A stretch of 46,573 nt of DNA. Source: Oscillospiraceae bacterium. Lineage in GTDB: Bacteria > Bacillota > Clostridia > Oscillospirales > UBA929. The notes under the pieces were generated by a model. It was not told the DNA's origin, ran no database searches, and worked only from the letters and a program-made list of their open reading frames with translations. The translations under genes were made by a program, and so were the position numbers. The stretch is from the NCBI GenBank assembly GCA_031271325.1, contig JAISVY010000166.1, positions 1 through 46,573 of the forward strand. Reading direction: 5' to 3'. This document shows, piece after piece, positions 1-7,972 of this stretch; position 1 is the stretch's first letter; every line of letters begins with the position of its first letter.

Positions 1-3
1 TAC

Positions 4-112
4 CTCTAAAAACCCCCGCTCCGGCTTGCGATGCCGCGCCATAGGCGCCTGTTCGCAAGCGCTGCGCTCGTTTTCTTTCGGCTTCGCCGAATGAAAACAT
101 GGGTTTTTAGAG
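4..112 (+). repeat. Family A repeat, copy A1
   Basis: A 109-bp element bounded by CTCTAAAAACCC and GGGTTTTTAGAG. Inside are two further hairpin arms: CTTGCGA...TCGCAAG with an inner GCGCC/GGCGC stem, and a GTTTTC...GAAAAC arm. It is the same sequence as copy A4 (13388-13496, reverse complement) with one base difference, and the match continues a few bases outside both ends. It lies beyond the 3' end of the S-layer homology gene. Mobile or structured-RNA nature is inferred from copy number and fold. Confidence 0.9.
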
Positions 113-124
113 CGACTCAATAAT

Positions 125-152
125 AAAGCGTCCCCGGAAACGGGGGCGCTTT
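125..152 (-). terminator. Possible terminator of the queT-icd-SLH operon
   Basis: Inverted repeat AAAGCG-T-CCCC, six-base loop, GGGG-G-CGCTTT just past the stop codon of the S-layer homology gene. On the minus strand the stem is followed by an AT-rich run without a long T-tract, so it is a reasonable but not perfect intrinsic terminator. Confidence 0.5.
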
Positions 153-168
153 GCCGCAATTTTTGATT

Positions 169-1269
169 TCACACCGGTCTTTGCCGCGTCACGGCGGCGA
201 CGGCGCGCTCCGCCGCGCTCCAATCGACCAGCCCTTTCTCAGTCAGGCGGTCGAGGACGCGCCCGCCGTTTTTGTAGCCCGCGAACAGCGCGTAATAGGT
301 CATGTACATCAGCGTGTCGCGGGTATATTCGTCGGCGCTCAGGATGTCCAGCTCCCGGCGCGAATACAGACCCAGCCGCACGGCGTCATCCGTCGCGGTG
401 GCGAACGAAATGTCCGCGCCGTCCGTGTACCCCAGCGCCTTGAGCATCAGGAAACATGTTTGCTTGACCGAAGAGGGGCGGGTGGGTTCGAGCCGGTCGC
501 CGCCCGTGCCGGCGATATAGCCGTTGTTGTAGAGGTAGGCGACGTTGCGGTCTGCCCAAACCGGAACGTCGGTGAACGGGTGCGTCCCGGCATAGGTATC
601 CGACTCTCCGCGCACACCCATCAGCACGAGGAAGATCACCATCATTTCCAGCCGCGACGATTCGCGCTCCAGTTCGTAGGTATCCACGATGCCCATCTTG
701 ACCATCGCCTCGCACAGGTCGGTATACAGCGGTACGTACGGCAGCGTCACGCGGTATCCGCCGCTGAGCATAACGGACGCGTCGGCAGTCGCTTTCAGCG
801 AGGCTTCTTCGTCTAAGCAGAGATACAAATGCCGCTCCGCCAGCGCGCCGGCGGCACCCTGCCCCGCGGTCGCGTCTGCCAGAACGCCGGTTTTGTGTTC
901 CGCGCCGCCCGAGAGCAGCCGCACCGACGCCCCCATACCGACGGTTAGAATCGTCCCTTTAGCCAATTGGATTTTCACCGGGCTTCCGGCGAATAGATTC
1001 ACCCGTGACAGCGCCTTCCGCGCAACCGCGTCCCGCCCGTTGAGCGGAACCGCGGGTATCGTGTCCAGCAGCGCCTGCGCCTGCGCGAACGCTTCCGAGA
1101 ACCGCGCGTCAACGGCGAGCGACGCTTTCTCCCGTATCGAGGGTATGTATAGGTCCTCAATGTATCGCTTCGTCACAAGAGGGTCGTCCGTCATCCCCGG
1201 CGCGGCCGAAGCCCCGGCGGCACACAACAGCGCCGCCGCCAGCAGAACGCAGCCAACCCGCTTCTTCAT
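169..1269 (-). CDS. S-layer homology (SLH) domain secreted protein
   Basis: A 366-residue exported protein. It opens with a classical signal peptide (residues 1-24, basic MKKR start, hydrophobic core, cleavage near AGASA-AP). The middle holds a segment rich in LAKGT/LLSGG-type turns seen in clostridial SLH proteins of similar length. Around residues 240-300 there is an SLH repeat (FTDVP.WA...VAYLYNNGYI.G), a module known to bind secondary cell-wall polymers. The ATG at 1269 shares one base with the upstream dehydrogenase stop codon (TGATG), so translation is probably coupled; a longer reading frame reaching back into the dehydrogenase gene is not needed. Likely displayed on the cell wall; substrate or role unknown. 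Confidence 0.85.
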   Translation of the reverse strand: MKKRVGCVLLAAALLCAAGASAAPGMTDDPLVTKRYIEDLYIPSIREKASLAVDARFSEAFAQAQALLDTIPAVPLNGRDAVARKALSRVNLFAGSPVKIQLAKGTILTVGMGASVRLLSGGAEHKTGVLADATAGQGAAGALAERHLYLCLDEEASLKATADASVMLSGGYRVTLPYVPLYTDLCEAMVKMGIVDTYELERESSRLEMMVIFLVLMGVRGESDTYAGTHPFTDVPVWADRNVAYLYNNGYIAGTGGDRLEPTRPSSVKQTCFLMLKALGYTDGADISFATATDDAVRLGLYSRRELDILSADEYTRDTLMYMTYYALFAGYKNGGRVLDRLTEKGLVDWSAAERAVAAVTRQRPV

Positions 1270-2423
1270 CAGCCTTTCAAACGCGCGACGGTTTCCAGCA
1301 CGTATTCGGCGAACTCCTGCCCGGTGCAGCCGGTGTCGCGCCCGGTCACGGTGACGCGGCGTTCTTCGATTGCGCATATATCCAGCGCCCGCTCCAGCAG
1401 ACGGGCTTTTTCGGCTTGCCCGATATGTTCCAGCAGCAGCACCGAAGCCCGCAGCATCGAGGTCGGGTCGGCGTATTGCGCCCTGCCTTCTGTCACCATG
1501 CGCGGGGCAGATCCGTGAATCGCCTCGAACATGGCGTACCGCTTGCCGATGTTGGCCGAACCCGCCGTACCAACGCCGCCTTGCAGTTCCGCCGCTTCGT
1601 CGGTGAGGATGTCGCCGTACAGGTTGGGCAGCACCACGACCGAGAAGTCGCGCCGCCGCTTCTCATCCAGCAGCTTTGCCGTCATGATGTCGATGTACCA
1701 GTCGTCGAACGCGATGTCCGCGTACTCTTTCGCGATATCTTTCGCGATTCCCAAGAACTTACCGTCGGTGGTCTTGATGACGTTGGCTTTGGTCACGGCG
1801 GTTACGCGCCCCCGCCCCGTTTTCTTCGCGTACTCAAACGCCTGGCGGACGATGCGTTCCGTGCCGCCGGAAGTGGTGACGGTGAAGTCGATGGCAAGCT
1901 CCGGCGTGACGTGGATGCCCTGACTGCCGACGGCGTAAGCGCCTTCGGTGTTCTCGCGGAAGAAGACCCAATCGATTCCCTGCTCGGGCACTTTGACGGG
2001 GCGGACGTTCGCGAACAGGTCAAGCTCTTTGCGCATCGCGACGTTGGCCGATTCGATGTTCGGCCACGGGTCGCCCGCGCGGGGCGTGGTGGTGGGACCT
2101 TTGAGGATGATGTGGCAATCTTTCAGTTCGGTCAGCGTATCGTCGGGGATTGCCTTGCCGCACTCCGCCCGCCGCTCGATGGTCAAGCCGGGTATATCGC
2201 GGAACTCCACGGCTTCGCCGCGTAACAGCTCTTCCAAAAGCATCCGCGCCGCGGCGGTGATCGCGGGACCGATGCCGTCGCCGCCGCACACGCCGACGAC
2301 CAGCTTGTCCAGCTTGGAATAATCAACAAAATCGGCCTGCGCCGCCATGTCGCGTACCCGCGCCATTTGCCGCGCCACAAGCTGCGCGAAATGCGCCGAC
2401 GCGGTGTCTAAATACTGCTCCAT
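1269..2423 (-). CDS. Isocitrate/isopropylmalate-family dehydrogenase
   Basis: A 384-residue beta-decarboxylating dehydrogenase of the isocitrate/3-isopropylmalate family, cytoplasmic. Visible hallmarks are the glycine-rich start GGDGIGP, the substrate-loop KGPTTTP, the arginine/tyrosine-rich core (FRENTEGAY), the catalytic lysine in TKANVIK, the metal-binding aspartates in NLYGDILTDEAAE, and the cofactor region EAIHGSAPR. The start at 2423 is chosen because GGAGG lies at about 2435-2439; the reading frame extends a little further upstream without a better site. The N-terminal 45-residue extension (HFAQLVARQMARV...) is typical of a clostridial subgroup usually annotated NAD-isocitrate dehydrogenase-like; whether isocitrate is the true substrate cannot be told from sequence alone. 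It lies seven bases behind queT and overlaps the SLH gene by one base. Confidence 0.88.
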   Translation of the reverse strand: MEQYLDTASAHFAQLVARQMARVRDMAAQADFVDYSKLDKLVVGVCGGDGIGPAITAAARMLLEELLRGEAVEFRDIPGLTIERRAECGKAIPDDTLTELKDCHIILKGPTTTPRAGDPWPNIESANVAMRKELDLFANVRPVKVPEQGIDWVFFRENTEGAYAVGSQGIHVTPELAIDFTVTTSGGTERIVRQAFEYAKKTGRGRVTAVTKANVIKTTDGKFLGIAKDIAKEYADIAFDDWYIDIMTAKLLDEKRRRDFSVVVLPNLYGDILTDEAAELQGGVGTAGSANIGKRYAMFEAIHGSAPRMVTEGRAQYADPTSMLRASVLLLEHIGQAEKARLLERALDICAIEERRVTVTGRDTGCTGQEFAEYVLETVARLKG

Positions 2424-2430
2424 ATGGTTG

Positions 2431-2925
2431 TTACCTCCGGTATATCGCATATTTCAGGTTGGCTTTTTGCAGGATCACGGTCAGCGGAACCCCCAGCCCG
2501 AAGCAAACCGCCGTCTGCCCCAGCGCGACCGAGCCGATGTTGAGCGGCAGGGATACCCATGTGGCGTCGGGGGTGTAGAGGAAGGTGATCATCGCGCCGA
2601 TTGCCAGCGCGTTGACGATCACCGGCGGCAGCGCCGCGAGCCAGCGATTGCCGCACCGCGCCGTCAGGAACGCCGCGAGCAGCGTCGCGAGCGAACCGAT
2701 GATGATGTCGGGCGCGCCATACCGCGAGAAGGTATTGCTCAGCAGGCAGCCGATAAACAGCCCCGGAATGCTTTCGGGGAAGAGGAAAGGCAGCAGCGTC
2801 AGCGCCTCGGCGGCGCGGAACTGCACAGGTCCGAACGAATACCCGATGTTCAGCATTACCAGCGCGATATACAACGCGGCGACGACCCCCGCAAATACTG
2901 TCTTGCGAACTATGTTCCTTGTCAT
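2431..2925 (-). CDS. queT: QueT-family transporter (putative queuosine precursor)
   Basis: A 164-residue integral membrane protein with about five hydrophobic segments and the motif GPVQFRAAEALTLLPF near residue 32, characteristic of the QueT family of ECF-type substrate-binding (S) components. Family members are predicted to carry preQ1/preQ0-type queuosine precursors; here that is inference by family. Start ATG at 2925 has AGGAAGG eight bases upstream. It heads the operon with the dehydrogenase and the SLH protein. Its promoter (3140-3168) lies about 215 bases upstream and family C repeat fills most of the leader. I saw no match to a class I preQ1 riboswitch there. Confidence 0.82.
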   Translation of the reverse strand: MTRNIVRKTVFAGVVAALYIALVMLNIGYSFGPVQFRAAEALTLLPFLFPESIPGLFIGCLLSNTFSRYGAPDIIIGSLATLLAAFLTARCGNRWLAALPPVIVNALAIGAMITFLYTPDATWVSLPLNIGSVALGQTAVCFGLGVPLTVILQKANLKYAIYRR

Positions 2926-2946
2926 GATCCAAACCTTCCTGACACG

Positions 2947-3108
2947 TTATACTGCTTGACGGGTAAAACGCTTATCGGATTTGCGAGGATTTTCGTCGTC
3001 TCGCAAGGCGGAGGACGACGACGGGCTGGCACCCGCCTAGGACGACAACGCAACGGGGCGCAAAAAGACCGCAAGGACGGTGGGTTGCTTGCCCGTCAAG
3101 CAGTATAA
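2947..3108 (-). repeat. Family C inverted-repeat element in the queT leader
   Basis: A 162-bp element with 20-bp terminal inverted repeats, TTATACTGCTTGACGGG(T/C)AA, at 2947-2966 and 3089-3108 (one mismatch). The interior has no coding capacity and several short inverted repeats (for example CGTCGTC near 2996 with GACGACGACG near 3013). It lies entirely between the queT promoter and the queT start codon. Resembles a non-autonomous MITE-like element; no clear target duplication is visible. Confidence 0.8.
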
Positions 3109-3139
3109 TAACCCCGCTCCGGTAAACCCGGCAGGTTTT

Positions 3140-3168
3140 AGTATAGCACAGTCTTTTTATTTTGACAA
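3140..3168 (-). promoter_or_regulatory. Promoter of queT operon
   Basis: On the minus strand TTGTCA, 17-base spacer, TATACT. This is the only good sigma-A promoter between the anti-sigma gene and queT, and predicts a leader of roughly 205 bases that contains the family C element. Confidence 0.75.
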
Positions 3169-3241
3169 GATTTCGCGTAAAAAACAACGCAGAAGCCAGT
3201 GCGCGGAACGATGGCACCGCCCTGTCCCCCGCATGGGCGGC

Positions 3242-3907
3242 TCACGAACCGCCCGACGCGGCCGGCGGCTCGGACGGGGAAGGGGAGGGCGACGGGGAAG
3301 GAGAAGGAGCGGGTAAGAGCGAGGGAGGGAGTCTGCCGACGGTATCGGCTCCCGCGTCGCCGACAAGCCCGCTTCCCTCCGGTACTGGCGCTTCGGCGTC
3401 CGGTTCTTCCGGCGCAGCCCCGTCGGCGGCGGGTGAAGTTCTTTGCGCCGCTTCCGGCGCTTCCGGCGCTTCGGGCGCTTCGGGCGCTGCCGCCTCCGGC
3501 GCTTCGTCGGCAAGCTCGTTTCTCGCCGCTTCGTCGCCGGCGGCGTAATACGGTTGTCCGTACCCTGTATTGCCCGTTCCGTCGCCTGTTGTTTCGGGGG
3601 CTGCTATATTTTGCGAGATGATCAGCACGGCGGCAAGACAGGCCGCGACTCCCAGCAGACTCGCGGCGACCCGCCGCCTGCGGGGCGGTTCCTGCCCCAG
3701 CCCGTATCGGTATACCGTGCCGGGAACAAACGTTTCCGGCGGCGGCGTTTCAAGGTCTTTCATGCCGGCTTGCATAGCGGTGAAATCCGAAACCAGTGTC
3801 CGGCAGGACGGGCATTCTTCCATATGCGCGCGTACACGGGCGGCTTCGTCTTCGGTCAGCTCTCCGTCTACATATGCGCTCAACGTTTCTATATCGCAGC
3901 AACCCAA
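3242..3907 (-). CDS. Zinc-finger anti-sigma factor
   Basis: A 221-residue membrane anti-sigma factor. The N-terminus carries the zinc-binding anti-sigma (ZAS) motif H28-x3-C32-x2-C35 that grips the partner ECF sigma factor; one transmembrane helix spans about residues 80-98; the rest is an outside tail with alanine/glutamate/proline repeats (APEAPEAPEA) and an (SP)n run near residues 195-212, likely spanning the wall. The start is TTG at 3907, supported by AAAGGAGG nine bases upstream; the gene begins two bases after the sigma-factor stop, so the two proteins are made together. The outer tail has no recognisable sensory domain. It probably holds the sigma factor inactive until a cell-envelope signal triggers release. 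Confidence 0.88.
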   Translation of the reverse strand: MGCCDIETLSAYVDGELTEDEAARVRAHMEECPSCRTLVSDFTAMQAGMKDLETPPPETFVPGTVYRYGLGQEPPRRRRVAASLLGVAACLAAVLIISQNIAAPETTGDGTGNTGYGQPYYAAGDEAARNELADEAPEAAAPEAPEAPEAPEAAQRTSPAADGAAPEEPDAEAPVPEGSGLVGDAGADTVGRLPPSLLPAPSPSPSPSPSPSEPPAASGGS

Positions 3908-3909
3908 GA

Positions 3910-4455
3910 CTATCCGCCTCCTTTCCTATGTTTAGACGTTCGATCCGGCGAAACGTTCCCGCTTTTGATGAGAATCTCACGCAAGGCAAGCCGGGCGCGC
4001 GCCAGGCGGCTCTTCACCGTTCCCTCTTCCAGAGATGTCACTTCCCCGATTTCTTTATATGATAATCCCGCCGATTCGCGCAGCAGAAGGATATGGCGGC
4101 TTTCCGGCGGCAGCTTCGCCAACGCCTCGTCCAGCGCGCGGGACAGTTCTTTTTCATCCAACGCCAGTTCCGGCTGATAGCGGCCGTCGGGCAGGGTCAG
4201 TTCTTGGTCATACAACGGGAGAACCTCCCGGTCACGGGTCTTTTTCCGCGCGAAATCGGTGCAGGCGTTGACCGTCAAACGATACAGCCATGTGGAGGGC
4301 GCGGCGTCGCCGCGGAAGCTGTCCATCCCGCGCCACGCCTTGATAAATACTTCCTGAGAAATGTCAAACGCGTCTTCGGGCGAACGGCAGCTTCGCAGGC
4401 AAATGTTGTACACCGCCTTTTCATGCCGCTTTACAAATTCGGTAAAGTCATCCAC
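3910..4455 (-). CDS. ECF-type RNA polymerase sigma factor
   Basis: A 181-residue group 4 (extracytoplasmic function) sigma factor. Region 2 spans about residues 5-75 (EDAFDISQEVFIKAW and a TWLYRLTVNACTDFARKK stretch), and region 4 about 110-165 with the helix-turn-helix YKEIGEVTSLEEGTVKSRLARAR. There is no region 3, as expected. The start is GTG at 4455, inside the last codons of the dus gene (8-base overlap), preceded by GGAGAGGGGG. The cognate anti-sigma factor follows directly. No matching ECF target promoter could be confidently identified in this window, so its regulon is unknown. Confidence 0.92.
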   Translation of the reverse strand: MDDFTEFVKRHEKAVYNICLRSCRSPEDAFDISQEVFIKAWRGMDSFRGDAAPSTWLYRLTVNACTDFARKKTRDREVLPLYDQELTLPDGRYQPELALDEKELSRALDEALAKLPPESRHILLLRESAGLSYKEIGEVTSLEEGTVKSRLARARLALREILIKSGNVSPDRTSKHRKGGG

Positions 4456-5404
4456 TCCGGGTCCCCCTCTCCTCCGTTTCGCGCGTAATCCGGCACAGCA
4501 GCCGGGTAAAGTCCGTCTCCGCGGAGACGGACGAAACCTCGCGCCGGTAGCTCGCGGCGTACGGCAACCCCCGTATGTACCACGCCAGATGGCGGCGCAT
4601 CTCCAGACACGCCGTTTTTTCCCCCTTGTCTTCGGTCAGCAGGGCGAAGTGGCGTCTTATGGTTTCCGCCCGGCGCGTCATATCCGCTTCCTCGCCGGTG
4701 AAGACGAACGGGTCGCCCATCGCGGCGCGGCCGATCATCCCTATGGATGCGCCGGTGAGAGCCAGACACCGCTTTACGTCATGCAGGGAGAAAATGTCTC
4801 CGTTCGCGCACACCGGAACCGAAACGGCGCGAACCACCGCGGCGATACCCTGCCAGTCGGCGCGTCCCGAATAGCCCTGCCGCGCCGTGCGCCCGTGGAC
4901 GCAAAACCCCGCCGCGCCTTCCTGTTCCAAACGCTTTGCCAGCTCGGCGGCGTTGACGCTTCCGCCATCCCAGCCCAAACGCATCTTGACCGTCACCGGA
5001 ACGGGCACGGCGTTCGCGACGGCGCGGACGACCGCCGCAGCCGTATCGGGCGAACGCATCAGGGCGCAGCCGTCGCCGTTTTTGACGATCTTGGGCGTAG
5101 GGCAGCCCATGTTGATGTCCAGCACGTCCGCGCCGGAGATTTCGAGCGCCCGCAGCGCCCCCTCGGCCATACACGCGGGGTCGGAGCCGAATATCTGCGC
5201 GGCGGCGGGGTGCTCTTCCTCACCCAACCGCAGCAGCCGGAGAGATTTTTGATCTTGATAGCACAGCGCTTTCGCCGAAACCATCTCGGTGACGGTATAC
5301 ACCGCCGCCGTTTCGCGGCAAACGGTTCGGAACGCCCAATCGGTCACGCCCGCCATCGGCGCAAGCGCCGCCACGGCGTTAATACTCACATTTTGCAGCT
5401 TCAT
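4448..5404 (-). CDS. dusB: tRNA-dihydrouridine synthase
   Basis: A 318-residue FMN enzyme reducing uridines in tRNA to dihydrouridine, Dus family (DusB-like). TIM-barrel landmarks are LAPMAGVTD at the N-terminus, the active-site cysteine C101 in MGCP, the K...R..D motif after it (VKMRLGWD), the HGRTA.Q.YSG.A.W phosphate/FMN segment and NGDIFS. Length is normal. No Shine-Dalgarno sequence precedes the ATG at 5404; instead a promoter places the transcript start at or next to the ATG, suggesting a leaderless message. The stop codon overlaps the sigma-factor start, so dus, sigma and anti-sigma form one operon. Confidence 0.92.
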   Translation of the reverse strand: MKLQNVSINAVAALAPMAGVTDWAFRTVCRETAAVYTVTEMVSAKALCYQDQKSLRLLRLGEEEHPAAAQIFGSDPACMAEGALRALEISGADVLDINMGCPTPKIVKNGDGCALMRSPDTAAAVVRAVANAVPVPVTVKMRLGWDGGSVNAAELAKRLEQEGAAGFCVHGRTARQGYSGRADWQGIAAVVRAVSVPVCANGDIFSLHDVKRCLALTGASIGMIGRAAMGDPFVFTGEEADMTRRAETIRRHFALLTEDKGEKTACLEMRRHLAWYIRGLPYAASYRREVSSVSAETDFTRLLCRITRETEERGTRSG

Positions 5405-5410
5405 GAGGTT

Positions 5411-5439
5411 ATTTTACCATAAAGCGCCGCACTCCGCAA
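5411..5439 (-). promoter_or_regulatory. Promoter of dus operon, probably leaderless
   Basis: Minus strand TTGCGG, 17-base spacer, TAAAAT. The -10 box ends seven bases from the dus ATG, so the transcript would begin at the start codon. Confidence 0.65.
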
Positions 5440-5465
5440 TAAAAACCGAAGCCGCGTATGATAAT

Positions 5466-5494
5466 TTGCATTTTTTTCATCGGTGCGGTATACT
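5466..5494 (+). promoter_or_regulatory. Promoter of AIM24-family gene
   Basis: TTGCAT, 17-base spacer, TATACT, ending 54 bases before the start codon of the AIM24-family gene; arranged back to back with the dus promoter. Confidence 0.7.
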
Positions 5495-5548
5495 GATAAT
5501 CAGCGGAAATGATTCCTCAATCTCCATTCAAGAAAGGATACGGTCATC

Positions 5549-6238
5549 ATGAATTACAAGATCACACAGAGTACGGCGTTTCCTTTAGCCGAAATCACGC
5601 TTTCACGCGGGGAGGAAATCCAAATCGAGCGCGGTTGCATGGCATACCATACGGGCGGCGTGGAACTGGAAGGAAAAATGAACAGCAGCGGCGGCGGCTT
5701 CGGCGGTTTCATCAAGGCGGTCGGGCGTTCCGTAACCAGCGGCGAGAGCTTTTTTATCACAAAGGCAAGGGGTTTGAACGACGGCGCAAAGATTGCGATC
5801 GCGCCCGCCGTGCCGGGAATGATCCGCGAACTGAAACTGGGCGCGGAGCAGTGGCGCATCCGAGACGCGGCGTTTCTCGCGGGCGATGCAGACTGCACAT
5901 ACGAAATGAGGCGTCAGTCGTTCGGCAAGGCGCTGTTCGGCGGCACGGGCGGCTTCTTTATCATGGAGACGAGCGGCACAGGGAGTATGCTGATCAATAG
6001 CTACGGCGACATAATAGAGGAGCAGGTAAACGGTTCTCTCGTGGTGGATAACGCTCATGTCGTCGCTTGGAGCGCGTCGCTTCAATACGACATCAAGGTT
6101 GCCTCCGGCATATTCGGCTTCAAATCCGGCGAAGGTCTTGTCAACGAATTCCACGGCAGCGGTACGGTGCTGATCCAAACGCGGAACATCCAGTCGCTCG
6201 CCCAAGCGCTGAAACCGTTTTTCCCGCAGGGAAATTAA
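5549..6238 (+). CDS. AIM24/TIGR00266-family protein
   Basis: A 229-residue cytoplasmic protein of the AIM24 family (beta-helix fold, uncertain biochemical function). Family features include the opening with an EI.L..GEEI.IE.G.M.Y segment, a long glycine-rich stretch GGGFGGFIKAVGR, the FI..A.G paired repeats and the closing NIQSLAQAL segment. The yeast namesake is mitochondrial; bacterial members have no established role. ATG at 5549 is preceded by AAAGGA at a normal distance. It has its own promoter and is followed by family B element B1, so it appears monocistronic. Confidence 0.87.
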   Translation: MNYKITQSTAFPLAEITLSRGEEIQIERGCMAYHTGGVELEGKMNSSGGGFGGFIKAVGRSVTSGESFFITKARGLNDGAKIAIAPAVPGMIRELKLGAEQWRIRDAAFLAGDADCTYEMRRQSFGKALFGGTGGFFIMETSGTGSMLINSYGDIIEEQVNGSLVVDNAHVVAWSASLQYDIKVASGIFGFKSGEGLVNEFHGSGTVLIQTRNIQSLAQALKPFFPQGN

Positions 6239-6260
6239 CATCTTTCCCGCAAGGAGATTA

Positions 6261-6425
6261 CACGATAAACGCATGAATGTCCCTGTTGCACAGACGAAAT
6301 GTAGGGGCGGCCGTCCCCGACCGCCCGTAACCCCGGAAAATCCTGCAGCCGCGGGCGACCGAGGACGGCCGCCCCTACATGAGGATGCCGCTTTTTATGC
6401 GTTTTGTCCATTCATGCGCTTGTCG
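6261..6425 (-). repeat. Family B element, copy B1
   Basis: About 165 bp, in reverse orientation to B2 and B3. Ends resemble CACGACAAACGCATGAA and the core is a long fold-back with GTAGGGGCGGCC and GGCCGCCCCTAC. A direct repeat abuts it: 6247-6260 (CCGCAAGGAGATTA) and 6426-6439 (CCGCAGGGGAATTA), 11 of 14 identical; the right flank is even more like 6225-6246 (21 of 22). No coding capacity. Confidence 0.85.
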
Positions 6426-6448
6426 CCGCAGGGGAATTAACATCTTTC

Positions 6449-6477
6449 TTGACAGCGGGCGGTTGAAGTGGTACACT
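6449..6477 (+). promoter_or_regulatory. Promoter of MATE gene
   Basis: TTGACA, 17-base spacer, TACACT; lies just downstream of element B1 and 38 bases before the MATE start codon. Confidence 0.75.
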
Positions 6478-6514
6478 TCCTCTTGTGCGCCGCACAGGAA
6501 AGAAGGAGAATTCC

Positions 6515-7930
6515 ATGCCCAAACAGAACGCGAAAGGGCTTACCGATATGACCGCGGGCAGTCCGCTCGGCCATATCGTCCGCTTTTCGATTCCGCTGTT
6601 GATCGGCAATTTGTTCCAGCAGTTTTACAATATGGCCGACAGCATCATCGTCGGCAATTTTATGGAAGAACGCGACGCCGCACAGGCGGCTGTCAACACC
6701 GGTATGCCGGTGATCTTCCTGATCGTCGCGCTGTTCGCGGGGCTTGGCATGGGCGCGACGATTATCCTATCGCAGAATTACGGCGCGAAGCAAATGGACG
6801 CGGTGCGCAAGACCATCCGCACGGTCTATACCCTCGTGCTGACCATCAGCGTTCCGTTGACGATTCTGGGTATTGCGGTTACACCGTCACTGATGCGGCT
6901 GCTCGGCGTACCGGACAACGCGGCGGATTCCGGCACGATGGATATGGCGGTTACGTACGTACGGATCATCTTTATCGGGCTGATCGGTTCGCTCGGCTAC
7001 AACATCAACGCGGGTATTTTGCAGGGGCTTGGCGACAGCAAAACACCGCTGCGGTTTTTGATCGTGTCTACCGTGATCAACGTCGTGCTCGACCTGCTTT
7101 TTGTGGCTGTGTTCGGCTGGGGCGTGGCGGGCGTAGCCATCGCGACGATTATCGCGCAGGCGTTCTCTTGGCTCTACGGGATTTGGTATATTCACAAAAA
7201 GTACCCGGAATTGGAGCTGTCACTGCTGAAACTCGGCGTCAATAAGCCGATATTGTCAAAGATGCTCAGGCTCAGCTTGCCCTCGGCGCTGCAGCAGTCG
7301 CTCTTCTCGATCGGTTCGCTGTTTATGCAGCGGCTCGTGAATCAAGGCGGCGAACCGTTTATGGCCGGGTTCGGCAACGCAACCCGGATCGACGCGTTTG
7401 TCTTCCTGCCCGTATTCAGCTTCTTCGCCGCGCTGACCACGTTTACCGGGCAGAATATGGGGAGAAAAGAGATCGGGCGCGTCAAGCAGGGCTTAAAGGT
7501 CACCCTGATCGTTTCTCTTGCGGTATACACCGTGATCGCCGTCGTGACGGTTGTGTTCGGGCGGTTTTTGCTCGCCTTGTTCAACCAGACCGACATCGTC
7601 ATCGCTTATGGGATGAATTACATCTATGCCGTGATTCCGTTCAGCTTTATCATCATCGTCCAGTTTATGCTGGTGGCGGTGATGCGCGGCGCGGGGCAGG
7701 TGATGGTGCCGCTGCTGACCACCATCATCGGTTTTATCGCGATTCGCGTACCCGCCGCGTATCTTTTAGAGCACTTTTTTGGGAAAGAGAAGATGTTTTA
7801 CTCCTACGCGATCGGCTGGGTCGTCAGCCTGATCGCGGCGTCGATCATCTTCGCCACCGGGCGGTGGCAGCGCAAATCCCTCGTCATGCACGATCTCGGC
7901 GAGGGGGATGCCCCGGATATAGCGCTGTAG
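6515..7930 (+). CDS. MATE-family efflux transporter
   Basis: A 471-residue polytopic membrane protein with about 12 hydrophobic segments in two homologous halves, typical of the multidrug and toxic compound extrusion (MATE) family that exports cationic drugs or metabolites by Na+ or H+ antiport. Family signatures include the N-terminal SIPLLIGNLFQQFYNMADSI, the GLGMGATIILSQNYGA loop and NAGILQGLGDSKTP; the second half begins near PSALQQSLFSIGSLFMQ. The ATG at 6515 follows AAGGAG, preferred over an upstream in-frame start ten codons earlier. It has its own promoter and is flanked by inverted copies B1 and B2 of a repeat. Substrate unknown. Confidence 0.93.
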   Translation: MPKQNAKGLTDMTAGSPLGHIVRFSIPLLIGNLFQQFYNMADSIIVGNFMEERDAAQAAVNTGMPVIFLIVALFAGLGMGATIILSQNYGAKQMDAVRKTIRTVYTLVLTISVPLTILGIAVTPSLMRLLGVPDNAADSGTMDMAVTYVRIIFIGLIGSLGYNINAGILQGLGDSKTPLRFLIVSTVINVVLDLLFVAVFGWGVAGVAIATIIAQAFSWLYGIWYIHKKYPELELSLLKLGVNKPILSKMLRLSLPSALQQSLFSIGSLFMQRLVNQGGEPFMAGFGNATRIDAFVFLPVFSFFAALTTFTGQNMGRKEIGRVKQGLKVTLIVSLAVYTVIAVVTVVFGRFLLALFNQTDIVIAYGMNYIYAVIPFSFIIIVQFMLVAVMRGAGQVMVPLLTTIIGFIAIRVPAAYLLEHFFGKEKMFYSYAIGWVVSLIAASIIFATGRWQRKSLVMHDLGEGDAPDIAL

Positions 7931-7972
7931 AGAGAACCGCCTTCAACCGGTTCTGCCGGGGTGTCTGTTGGG

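Noticed and set aside
1270..1377. Longer N-terminus of the SLH protein reaching into the dehydrogenase gene
   Set aside because: The signal peptide starts at 1269 and the extra residues are Arg-rich out-of-frame dehydrogenase sequence.
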